The notes under the pieces were generated by a model. That model was not told where the DNA came from. It ran no database searches and worked only from the letters and a program-made list of their open reading frames with translations. A stretch of DNA of 21,129 nt, from NCBI GenBank assembly GCA_037446075.1, contig JBBIJH010000031.1, positions 1 to 21,129 on the forward strand, read 5' to 3'. The translations under genes and the position numbers were made by a program. Source of the DNA: JBBIJH01 sp037446075 (GTDB lineage: Bacteria > Bacteroidota > Ignavibacteria > UBA10030 > JAHEZR01). Shown here in pieces: positions 1-7,212 of the stretch. Within the stretch, counting starts at the first letter, position 1, and every line of letters starts with the position of its first letter.

Positions 1-1356
1 CAGTGACTGCTCGATCAGTCGGGAGTTTTCGATCGCGATGGTAACATGGTCGGCGAATGCTGACAGAGCATCGATGTCCTCCTGGTCAAATCCGTATTCC
101 ATCTCCTTTGTGGCATAGAGAATCCCCGTCACTTCTGCATGCGAAATCAACGGCACCACAAGAAGCGACCCTACCTTCTTCTTCATCCCCTTCAAGTGCC
201 GAGTAAGCCTCTCTGACCCGACCTCATTGATCAGAATCGCTTTCCTCGACCCAAAGATTGACTCGCGAACTGACGAGCCGTTCGCAGAAGTGATCTTGCT
301 GATTTCATCGAGAGTAATATTCTTTGATGAGACCACTTCCACCCTGAATCGATCCGGTCGGCCACCGTTGCTCCTTCGCACAGGACTGGTGGGGTGGATC
401 AACTCCAGCCAGGCGCTTTGAGCATTGCAAACCTCGAGGGTCATCTTTGTCACGGTATCGACGAGATCATTGAAATTCAAGACACGAGCGACGAGCCGAC
501 TGAGGTTTTGCAGCGAGCTGAGTTCCGTACGTTTCCGTTCGAAGGCCTCCGCCGTCGGGAAATGGAAAAGCGTGCTGATGAATGCGACACCAAAATAGAT
601 CGCCGTGAACGTCGCGATGATGGAGACAAAGTGCTTCAACGGAGGACTATAGTACAGAAGGGAATTATTGAAGAAGGACCCAGAGCTGGACAGAACACTC
701 ACTCCGATGAAAGTCACCAGGATTGCCACACTCCACAGGAGGGAGATGACCTTCTCGCGCTTCGATAGGTACACAATCCACGGCAAGCGGAACGAGTTCA
801 CAACTGCCAGAAGAATGCTGGCGCCGAAGAGCCCATAAGTGATCACTGAGATATTGAGCGGATCACTCATGAAGGTAGACGCGGAGGTACCGAGTACGGC
901 GATGAGCAAGAGCGTGAAGTTTCGCTTCGTTCCTTTCCTCCGCTTGAAGAATACAAGATCCCGAGCATAGAGAAGCACCAAGAGCATCAGCACGCCGGAA
1001 ATAATACTGGTTGTGTGAGCAAGGAATACGGTCGAATAGTCTTTCGGGATCAGGGTATAATCCGAGCTTGTGAACCCACCGTGCCGGTACATCGAGAGCG
1101 AATAATACGCGATGATCAGCGTTGTCCCAACGAGGAGGAGAAGGCGCTGGATCTTGATGGGATCCAAGCTCGTGCTACCTTTTAGAGTTGAAAGATAAAG
1201 ATAGCTTAAATAGAATGCGAGGATGACGAAGCCATCTCGAAGAAAATGGAGCCAGACGATCTCAAACTCAACACCTCTCCGGATAACGTCAATAAGGAAG
1301 ATGACGAGGAAGAGAAAGAGGGGAAGAACAAAGCCAAGGACTCGCTTCAATCTCAT
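1..1356 (-). CDS. Membrane-anchored GAF-domain sensor protein (C-terminus beyond window)
   Basis: I translated this region by hand: it is open for 452 codons from an ATG at 1356 to the window edge. The first ~260 residues are hydrophobic, with about seven or eight likely membrane segments separated by short charged loops. A linker follows near residues 270-290 (ERKRTELSSLQNLSRLVARVL), then a GAF-type domain to the edge (for example VGSLLVVPLISHAEVTGILYATKE, DQEDIDALSAFADHVTIAIENSRL). GAF domains bind small ligands or mediate dimer signalling, and they usually precede a histidine kinase, a SpoIIE-type PP2C phosphatase or a cyclase. The output domain lies outside the window, so its activity is unknown. 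The Shine-Dalgarno match before this ATG is poor, and an in-frame TGA upstream rules out a longer N terminus. A five-codon ORF ends just before the start (1361-1378). Confidence 0.75.
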   Translation of the reverse strand, partial: MRLKRVLGFVLPLFLFLVIFLIDVIRRGVEFEIVWLHFLRDGFVILAFYLSYLYLSTLKGSTSLDPIKIQRLLLLVGTTLIIAYYSLSMYRHGGFTSSDYTLIPKDYSTVFLAHTTSIISGVLMLLVLLYARDLVFFKRRKGTKRNFTLLLIAVLGTSASTFMSDPLNISVITYGLFGASILLAVVNSFRLPWIVYLSKREKVISLLWSVAILVTFIGVSVLSSSGSFFNNSLLYYSPPLKHFVSIIATFTAIYFGVAFISTLFHFPTAEAFERKRTELSSLQNLSRLVARVLNFNDLVDTVTKMTLEVCNAQSAWLELIHPTSPVRRSNGGRPDRFRVEVVSSKNITLDEISKITSANGSSVRESIFGSRKAILINEVGSERLTRHLKGMKKKVGSLLVVPLISHAEVTGILYATKEMEYGFDQEDIDALSAFADHVTIAIENSRLIEQSL

Positions 1357-1584
1357 GCTTTCACAGCGGTTTGATCATCTGCTCCTACGCGCTCACTTAT
1401 TTTTCGTGGTTTCAAGAAGAAAGTTGCACGACCGAGGGGGCCCAAACAAGCGAGTATCACGCAGGATCCCGGAATCTTAAGATAGAGAAATTCTCCCTTA
1501 GAAACAACGATCGCAATCCACCCCTGGCCGGGCGCGATTGATCGGGCAGGTCATGAAACGAGAGGATGGCAGGCTTTCGATTCC

Positions 1585-2274
1585 CTAGCTCGAGAATTGT
1601 GCCAGTAGGCGATCCGCGTCTCGGGCATACGAAGAGGTAGGAAAATCTTTCTTGAGCCTTTTCAGCAGTTCGATCGCGTGATCCTTCTTTCCCGAGAGGG
1701 CGTAGTCGCGCGCGGCATGATGAAGATACTCGGGGGTAAGCTGGGCATCAGCAGATTTCGAGGCAGCCTTTTCAAAATACTCGGCTGCTTGCTTGTGGTT
1801 TCCCTTCGCTTCATAGCATGAAGCGATCCCTGCAAGGGCAGAACTGCGCAGCGGAGGATAACTACCACGGAAGTTTTCAAACTCGGTTAAAGCCTCATCA
1901 ATCTTCCCAGTGTAGTAGTAGGCGTTTGCCAAGTAGAATCTCGCAAGGTCTCCCGAGGATGTCCCGCCGTAGTTTTCGACGACATCCTTCAGTCCGACGA
2001 CATTTTTCTCTGGTACCCCATCGATGGCGGTTTGATACTCGCCCTTGTCATAATACCGGATAATCTGCCCAAGTGCAGTGGCTGCTTTCTCCTCGTTAGC
2101 CGCCCGGTTGTTGAAGTAAATCACGGCGCCGATCGAAACGACAACCAGCCCACCGACGAGCCAGCTCAGGCGTTTCTTATTCTCCTCGATATACTCGCTT
2201 GCCTTGAAATACGTGGTGACAAGTTTATCTTCCTTCAAATCCTTCTTTGTAACCTTCTTACGCGGGTTAAGCAT
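1585..2274 (-). CDS. Membrane-anchored tetratricopeptide repeat protein (YfgM/TPR_21-like)
   Basis: This is a 229-residue protein. A charged, Lys-rich cytoplasmic N terminus of about 35 residues is followed by one hydrophobic segment near residues 38-57 (LSWLVGGLVVVSIGAVIYF). The remainder is TPR-like helical hairpins, with recognisable repeats such as ARFYLANAYYYTGKIDEALTEF, SSALAGIASCYEAKGNHKQAAEYF and HHAARDYALSGKKDHAIELL. This architecture matches the YfgM/TPR_21 group of single-pass proteins with periplasmic TPRs that act as chaperone or scaffold near the Sec translocon. BamD/YbgF-like TPR proteins are the alternative. The gene follows tRNA-Arg in the same direction and has its own candidate promoter at 2314-2342. 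It ends in TAG. The partner protein is unknown. Confidence 0.75.
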   Translation of the reverse strand: MLNPRKKVTKKDLKEDKLVTTYFKASEYIEENKKRLSWLVGGLVVVSIGAVIYFNNRAANEEKAATALGQIIRYYDKGEYQTAIDGVPEKNVVGLKDVVENYGGTSSGDLARFYLANAYYYTGKIDEALTEFENFRGSYPPLRSSALAGIASCYEAKGNHKQAAEYFEKAASKSADAQLTPEYLHHAARDYALSGKKDHAIELLKRLKKDFPTSSYARDADRLLAQFSS

Positions 2275-2313
2275 AATATTGAGATCCTATTCCTCTGTTG
2301 AATTTCACTCCTA

Positions 2314-2342
2314 AAGATAACAAAAACTGGCTATGCAAACAA
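2314..2342 (-). promoter_or_regulatory. Candidate sigma70 promoter for the TPR gene
   Basis: On the minus strand, TTGTTT (2337-2342) and TATCTT (2314-2319) are separated by exactly 17 bases. The -35 box matches three of six consensus positions and the -10 box four of six. It lies 40 bases upstream of the TPR start codon and just after the tRNA 3' end. Transcription could equally read through from the tRNA. Confidence 0.35.
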
Positions 2343-2352
2343 TAGCGATTCG

Positions 2353-2426
<74 letters not shown>

Positions 2427-2439
2427 CAGCCTGTAGTCA

Positions 2440-2468
2440 AATGTAGCAATCTTTTTCTTCTTTCTCAA
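2440..2468 (-). promoter_or_regulatory. Sigma70-like promoter for tRNA-Arg
   Basis: On the minus strand, TTGAGA (2463-2468, five of six to consensus) and TACATT (2440-2445, four of six) are separated by 17 bases. The predicted transcript would begin a few bases upstream of the mature tRNA 5' end at 2426. It sits in the short gap after the permease stop codon, so the tRNA probably does not depend on the long upstream operon. Confidence 0.6.
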
Positions 2469-2475
2469 TCACTGA

Positions 2476-4176
2476 CTAGAAAACAAACGTGTGCTCCGTA
2501 GCCCTCTCGCCCCTCCATCTCGCACTGAGTGAGGTCACAAGCAACACAAGCAGCATCAAGAAGACACCGTAAGCCGCAGCACTCCCGAAATTATGCAGCC
2601 GTAGTTGCGCCAGGATCTCCACCGAGATAGGCCGGCTATCGTACGTGTAAAGCAGTACGGACGAAACGAATTCTCCCAGTGCGGCAATAAAGGCCAGGAG
2701 CGCCCCTGATAGGACGGAAGGAAGAATCAGAGGGAGAGTGACACTTCGGAAGGTTCGAACTGTGCTGGCACCGAGATTCAACGATGCTTCCTCGAGAGAC
2801 CGATCGATATGACCGAATCCAGCTTCCGATGATCGAACAACAAGAGGGAGATCTCGCACGAAGTATGCAACTGGGAGTATCCAAAACGTCCCGACAAGCA
2901 CTTGTCCCAAGGTGAACCAGTGTGGCTTGTTGAAGGCAATGATCAAACTCAAAGCGATCACAGTCCCGGGGATTGCAAAGGGGACGACGGAAACTACATT
3001 GAGAATCCCGCTCAGAGCCCCGACCACAAATTTTCTCCTGGAGGTGAGGAACGCAATTGCGACCCCAGTGACGAGCACGGTCACTGTTGAGATCGTAGAC
3101 ATGAGCAAACTGTTGGAGATCGGACGAAAAACATCTTGATCCATGAATAGCTTTGAATAGTTCTCAAACGTGTATGCTGCAGGCAAGAGTTGCCAGGTCC
3201 ATGTCCCCTCCTTCGCGAATGAAATCAGAACGATCGTGAGGATCGGCAGAGTGATGAAGAGAACCGCACAGGTAGCGCCTATGAACGCCAGCCACCGGGA
3301 AGCCTTTGTCATCGAACGCTGACTACGCCGAGAGACCCCCCGTGTGGCGATTGCGTATCGATTCCTCATCGACGATCGCCTAAATAAGATCAGAAACAAG
3401 ATCGAGAAGATGACAAGTACGCCAGAGTGTGTTGCAGCCAAGCCAAGGTCGCCGTTGATCTTTGCGTTGTAGATCTGCAGAGTCATGTATCGACCCTCAC
3501 CAGCAAAGAGGAAAGGCGCCGAGAAGGATGCCATGCTCGCCATGAAAGTCAAGAGCGCCGCTGCAAGGAGTGCAGGGAGGATTTGAGGCAGAACGATTTG
3601 CCGCACCGTTCGCCACCGCGAGCTTCCCAAGTTTTCAGCCGCTTCAATCACGGCGGGATCGATACGCACCAGAAGACTGGAGACAAAAAGATAAAAATAG
3701 GTATAAAAAGAGTAGATGTGAACAAAAAGGATTCCAATGAAGCCATCGAGGTAGACAGGAACGGAGGTCAAACGAAGAAATTCTTTGACTGCGCGCGGAA
3801 GTATCCCACTTTCACTGTAGAGGAACAAAAACGCCACGACCCCGACCAGCGGTGGAAGCGCAATCGGCAGAACGGCTACGCGCCTAAGAAGTCCGCGCAT
3901 TGGAAAATCAAACTCGGTAACAAGGTAGGCGAGCGAAGTCCCGACAAGCGCGCTGAAAATAACTGACAAAACAGAGAGGGCAATGGAGTTGAGTAGAGCT
4001 TCCCGGTTCGATGGACTTTCCAAGTCTACGAACGAGAAATAGCGCACGAGGGAAAATCTCTCCTCCACCCGGAGGCTTTCGACAAAGGTGAGGAAAAGCG
4101 GATAAAGGATGAAAGCGACAAGAAGAAATGCCAGAATACCAGCCAGAAAGTAGTCGGAGGAGCGAGCTTTTGTCAT
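2476..4176 (-). CDS. ABC transporter permease, fused double domain (FbpB/AfuB/ThiP class)
   Basis: This 566-residue inner-membrane protein carries two copies of the binding-protein-dependent permease domain, each with about six hydrophobic segments. The EAA loops that dock on the ATPase are clear in both halves: EAAENLGSSRWRTVRQIVLP near residues 178-197, and EEASLNLGASTVRTFRSVTL near 462-481. A polar, Arg/Ser-rich linker joins the halves at about residues 266-295. Fused double permeases are typical of the importer class for ferric iron, thiamine, sugar phosphate and aminoethylphosphonate. Its ATG overlaps the dehydrogenase stop codon (ATGA), so the two are probably translationally coupled. 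It is the last gene of the transporter block and is separated from the ATPase and binding-protein genes by two enzyme-like genes. It ends in TAG. Confidence 0.93.
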   Translation of the reverse strand: MTKARSSDYFLAGILAFLLVAFILYPLFLTFVESLRVEERFSLVRYFSFVDLESPSNREALLNSIALSVLSVIFSALVGTSLAYLVTEFDFPMRGLLRRVAVLPIALPPLVGVVAFLFLYSESGILPRAVKEFLRLTSVPVYLDGFIGILFVHIYSFYTYFYLFVSSLLVRIDPAVIEAAENLGSSRWRTVRQIVLPQILPALLAAALLTFMASMASFSAPFLFAGEGRYMTLQIYNAKINGDLGLAATHSGVLVIFSILFLILFRRSSMRNRYAIATRGVSRRSQRSMTKASRWLAFIGATCAVLFITLPILTIVLISFAKEGTWTWQLLPAAYTFENYSKLFMDQDVFRPISNSLLMSTISTVTVLVTGVAIAFLTSRRKFVVGALSGILNVVSVVPFAIPGTVIALSLIIAFNKPHWFTLGQVLVGTFWILPVAYFVRDLPLVVRSSEAGFGHIDRSLEEASLNLGASTVRTFRSVTLPLILPSVLSGALLAFIAALGEFVSSVLLYTYDSRPISVEILAQLRLHNFGSAAAYGVFLMLLVLLVTSLSARWRGERATEHTFVF

Positions 4177-5177
4177 CTGAGCTTTTGTAAAACCTCGGGA
4201 TTAACCAGATTCGGCGGTGTTCTCCCATCGAGTGCCGCTACAAGGTTTTGAGCTGCGAGAACCGCCATTCGCGTCCGACTCTCCAGCGTCGCGCTGCCTA
4301 TGTGTGGGAGGAGCACAACATTCTGGAAGGACTTCAATTCCCGCGGAACTTTAGGCTCATGCTCATAGACGTCGAGGCCAGCACCGGCGATGCGTTTCCC
4401 TTTCAATGCTTTGATCAGTGCCTTCTCATCTACGATCGGACCGCGAGCCGTGTTTACGAGGATTGCAGTCGGCTTCATCACGGCAAACTCTTTCGCCCCG
4501 ATGAGATGCCGAGTAGTCTTATCGAGCGGCACGTGAATAGAAATGATATCAGCTTCTTTGAGCAGTGTCATGAGATCCACCCGCTGGGCTCCCGTCTCGG
4601 TTTCTAGCTTTTCATTTCGTAGGGGATCGTAGTAGAGGATTCTCATGGCGAACCCCTTCGCCCGATGAGCTACCGCCGTTCCCACTCTGCCAGCGCCCAC
4701 GAGTCCGAGTGTTTTCCCATAGACTGGCTGCCCAAGAAGCAGCATTAGCCCCCACTCTTTGTAATTGTCTGCCCGAAGAAAACGATCGGCTTCCGGGATG
4801 CGTCTTGCCGTAGAGAGAATCAGTGCCCAGGTGAGGTCTGCGGTGGCCTCTGTCAGCACTCCGGGTGTGTTCGTGACCATAATCCCCCGGCGAGTTGCTG
4901 CCCGGAGATCGATATTGTCAAACCCAACGGCGCAGTTAGCGATCACCTTCATTCTCTTCATTCTCCGGATCGCCTCTCCGTCAACTCGATCAGTCAAGAG
5001 GCAGAGCAATCCATCTGAGCTTTCGATGTTTGAGAGAAACTCTTTCCTGCTCAGCTTAGAGTGGTCGGGCCAAACGACAACATCGTCGCAGCTTGACTTC
5101 AATGTGTTGAGGGCTTCCTCCGGAATTGGTGTGGTGACAAAGACACTCGTTGAATGATGCCTCCTCGCACTTGGCAT
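4173..5177 (-). CDS. D-isomer-specific 2-hydroxyacid dehydrogenase (glyoxylate/hydroxypyruvate reductase-like)
   Basis: This 334-residue protein has the usual length for the family, which interconverts 2-oxo acids and D-2-hydroxyacids with NAD(P)H. The Rossmann dinucleotide motif GAGRVG is at 161-166. The catalytic triad is present with normal spacing: Arg245 in NTARGPIVDE, Glu274 in DVYEHEP and His292 in LPHIGSAT. The substrate-loop motif NCAVGFDNID is at 81-90. It most resembles GyaR-type glyoxylate/hydroxypyruvate reductases, but the exact substrate cannot be read from sequence. The first ten residues (MPSARRHHST) extend beyond the usual family N terminus, yet the ATG at 5177 is the only good start, with AAAGGA a little far upstream. 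It lies 36 bases after the eIF2B-like gene and overlaps the permease by four bases, so a role linked to the transported compound is inferred. Confidence 0.92.
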   Translation of the reverse strand: MPSARRHHSTSVFVTTPIPEEALNTLKSSCDDVVVWPDHSKLSRKEFLSNIESSDGLLCLLTDRVDGEAIRRMKRMKVIANCAVGFDNIDLRAATRRGIMVTNTPGVLTEATADLTWALILSTARRIPEADRFLRADNYKEWGLMLLLGQPVYGKTLGLVGAGRVGTAVAHRAKGFAMRILYYDPLRNEKLETETGAQRVDLMTLLKEADIISIHVPLDKTTRHLIGAKEFAVMKPTAILVNTARGPIVDEKALIKALKGKRIAGAGLDVYEHEPKVPRELKSFQNVVLLPHIGSATLESRTRMAVLAAQNLVAALDGRTPPNLVNPEVLQKLR

Positions 5178-5213
5178 ATAGGTATGACGTCCTTTCGATT
5201 GGTTTCGGTTTCG

Positions 5214-6104
5214 TTAAATCCTCTGGAGCGTTCGGGCACTGAACCGCCCGTGCTCGGTGAATATGGCTGTGATGTACTTTGCCGGCGTAACCTCGAAGTA
5301 AATATTCTCAACCGATAGACCTCGCGGCGGCCTTCTGAAGAGCGCCGATGGATTCTTGCCTTCCGGGACGAATGATCGCGGGCTCTCGAGGCTCAGCTTT
5401 GACGAATCGCTCAAGACGTAGAAAGGGATTTCCTACTCTCGACAGCACAGGGCGAGAGGATACGTTCCAATCTTATTCAGGATTGAACCGTCCCGGAAGA
5501 TCGTATCTGCCCCCACGAGAGCAAGATCACAGACTTGAATGAATTCGCCCATAGCTGCATCAGCGATGATCGTCGTCGGGATCCCTGCCTTGGCTAATTC
5601 CTCGGCTGTGCGACGACCTTCCAGCAATGGCCTGGATTCCAGAACGAATACTTCAAAGTCCCTGGCTCTTCTCTTCAGCTCCTTTAGAACACACACGACG
5701 GTTGAACTGTAGCTGAGAGTAACGATTTTCGCGGCTTCGGGGAGAACCTTCTGAAAATGGTGAACGATCCGAGGCCGAGCGTCACAAAGGTCAGCAGCCA
5801 TACGAGAAAGTTTACTCTCTAATTTCTCGCGCAACGGCTCTGGGGCTTTCACATCCCGATGTCCCGCCAGAAAGCTCAGTACTTCGACGCAAGCGTTCTG
5901 GATAGATGCCATGGCGGGCTGAGCAAACATCAACGCCCTGCAAAGAACCCTCAGGTCATGGAGTAACTCGGCCTTTCCTGCCGCCTTGGTGGTTTCCAGG
6001 TACTCACGAAAGATGCTGACCGCGCGCAAGCGCAGATCAGCCGCGCCAGAGCGCTGGTCTTTCTGCAGCCGGGTCACCGCGCCGAGGATTGACTTCGGGA
6101 TCAC
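5214..6104 (-). pseudogene. eIF-2B alpha/beta/delta-like (sugar-phosphate isomerase superfamily) gene interrupted by in-frame TAG
   Basis: Family hallmarks are clear: VLESRPLLEGRRTAEEL, IADAAMGEFI, LVGADTIF and NKIGTYPLAL. The reading frame then meets TAG at 5435-5433, directly after CCRE. Homology continues in the same frame for another 72 codons (IPFYVLSDSSK, then VENIYFEVTP and ITAIFTEHG), so this is a nonsense codon and not a frameshift. Read through, the product would be about 296 residues, normal for the family, which includes archaeal aIF2B, ribose-1,5-bisphosphate isomerase and MtnA. The catalytic Cys of the isomerases (LTHCN motif) is missing: the site reads VTLSYSS, closer to eukaryotic eIF2B alpha. 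The Asp of GAD is kept. I prefer the GTG at 6104, preceded by CAGGGG and one base after the ATPase stop, over the TTG at 6131. Sequencing error or a real truncation are both possible. Confidence 0.8.
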
Positions 6105-6105
6105 A

Positions 6106-7176
6106 TCACGCCCCTGCAACCGTGTAAACAAAACAGTGCTCTGGGTCCACTCTTACGCCCACTTCCTCACGAGTGAGGAAACGCTGGGTGAGAAAAGCGT
6201 CCATCACTACTCTGAGAACTGTTTCTCCGGTGCGAACACGATACTCAATCGTAAGCCCCTGAAACTCGCGTGCCTCGACCCGTGCGGTGAAGTCGTGAGG
6301 GTCCTGTACGGGAACGAGACACAGGTGCTCCGGTCGGATTGCAACCAGGACTGAGGAGCCTTCGGGTACTTCCTCGTTAAGGACAGCGCGGAATCGAAGT
6401 TGCTCAGACACACTGAGCACATGAGACTTTCCGTCGAGTCTCGAGACATGCGCCGAAAGAAGGTTAGCATTCCCAAGAAAAGCAGCGACAAACGGATCCT
6501 TCGGCTGCGTGTACAGCTCCGTTGGCGTCCCGACCTGGATTACCTTCCCGTGCTCAATCACGGCGATCCGATCGGAAATTCCCAGGGCCTCTTCTTGATC
6601 ATGAGTTACGTACACAGTGGTGATTCCCGTCGCTTCCTGCAATTGTTTGATCTCGAGGCGCGTCTCTGCTCGGAGTGTCACATCGAGGTTGCTGAGAGGT
6701 TCGTCCATCAGGAGGATCTTTGGCCGGACGGCGAGAGCGCGAGCAAGGGCGACTCGTTGTTGCTCGCCGCCGCTCAGATCTTGCACGTGCGAGTCGAATT
6801 TCTGATCAAGCCGCACAAGGGAGAGGCTTTCCCTTACACGCTTCTGAATCTCGGCCCGTGCGAACTTCCGAACCTCCAGCCCGAATGCCACGTTTCCTGC
6901 CACGGTCATGTGTGGAAAGAGAGCGTAGTTCTGAAACACCATGACTGCATCCCGTTTCTGTGGCGGCGTCGCTGTGATATCGACGTCGTCAACAAAGATT
7001 CGCCCGGCGCTCGGGTACTCGAGACCTGCAATCATTCGCAAGATCGTCGTCTTCCCACATCCACTCGGACCAAGGAAAGAGAAAAATTCCCCGGAAGGAA
7101 TTTCAAGAGACACGCCCTTTACGGCGAAAACCTCGCCATATCGCTTCGTCAAGTTCTTCAGCGTGAGCTTGGACAT
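6106..7176 (-). CDS. ABC transporter ATP-binding protein (FbpC/AfuC/PotA class)
   Basis: This 356-residue protein has a full nucleotide-binding domain: Walker A GPSGCGKT at 36-43, Q-loop Gln82, ABC signature LSGGE at 134-138, Walker B ILLMDE at 154-159 and H-loop His192 in VTHDQEEAL. The motif FQNYALFPHMTV is typical of the spermidine, iron and sugar-phosphate importer ATPases. The C-terminal ~120 residues form a TOBE-like regulatory domain (VAIRPEHL, then TIEYRVRTGETVLRVVMD). The protein powers import together with the lipoprotein upstream and the fused permease encoded downstream at 2476-4176. It starts 36 bases after the binding-protein stop, and its TGA is one base from the GTG start of the eIF2B-like gene. 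Confidence 0.95.
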   Translation of the reverse strand: MSKLTLKNLTKRYGEVFAVKGVSLEIPSGEFFSFLGPSGCGKTTILRMIAGLEYPSAGRIFVDDVDITATPPQKRDAVMVFQNYALFPHMTVAGNVAFGLEVRKFARAEIQKRVRESLSLVRLDQKFDSHVQDLSGGEQQRVALARALAVRPKILLMDEPLSNLDVTLRAETRLEIKQLQEATGITTVYVTHDQEEALGISDRIAVIEHGKVIQVGTPTELYTQPKDPFVAAFLGNANLLSAHVSRLDGKSHVLSVSEQLRFRAVLNEEVPEGSSVLVAIRPEHLCLVPVQDPHDFTARVEAREFQGLTIEYRVRTGETVLRVVMDAFLTQRFLTREEVGVRVDPEHCFVYTVAGA

Positions 7177-7212
7177 CGCATTCGTACCAGAATTGCCAGC
7201 CGCTCTCTTCTC

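Noticed and set aside
394..768. Plus-strand ORFs, including this 124-codon one and similar ones elsewhere
   Set aside because: They lie opposite minus-strand genes with clear family motifs, have low-complexity charged composition and show no recognisable domains. They are antisense shadows.
1478..1500. Weak hairpin (TAAG/CTTA and GAGAA/TTCTC) after the TPR gene as a terminator
   Set aside because: The pairing is short and interrupted, with no T run on the transcribed side, so it is not strong enough to list.
5433..5435. TAG as a recoded sense codon (amber readthrough or pyrrolysine)
   Set aside because: Several genes in the window end normally with TAG, and no supporting element was seen.
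5433..6131. TTG start at 6131 for the eIF2B-like gene
   Set aside because: It would overlap the ATPase by 26 bases without a ribosome binding site. GTG at 6104 has CAGGGG upstream and abuts the ATPase stop.
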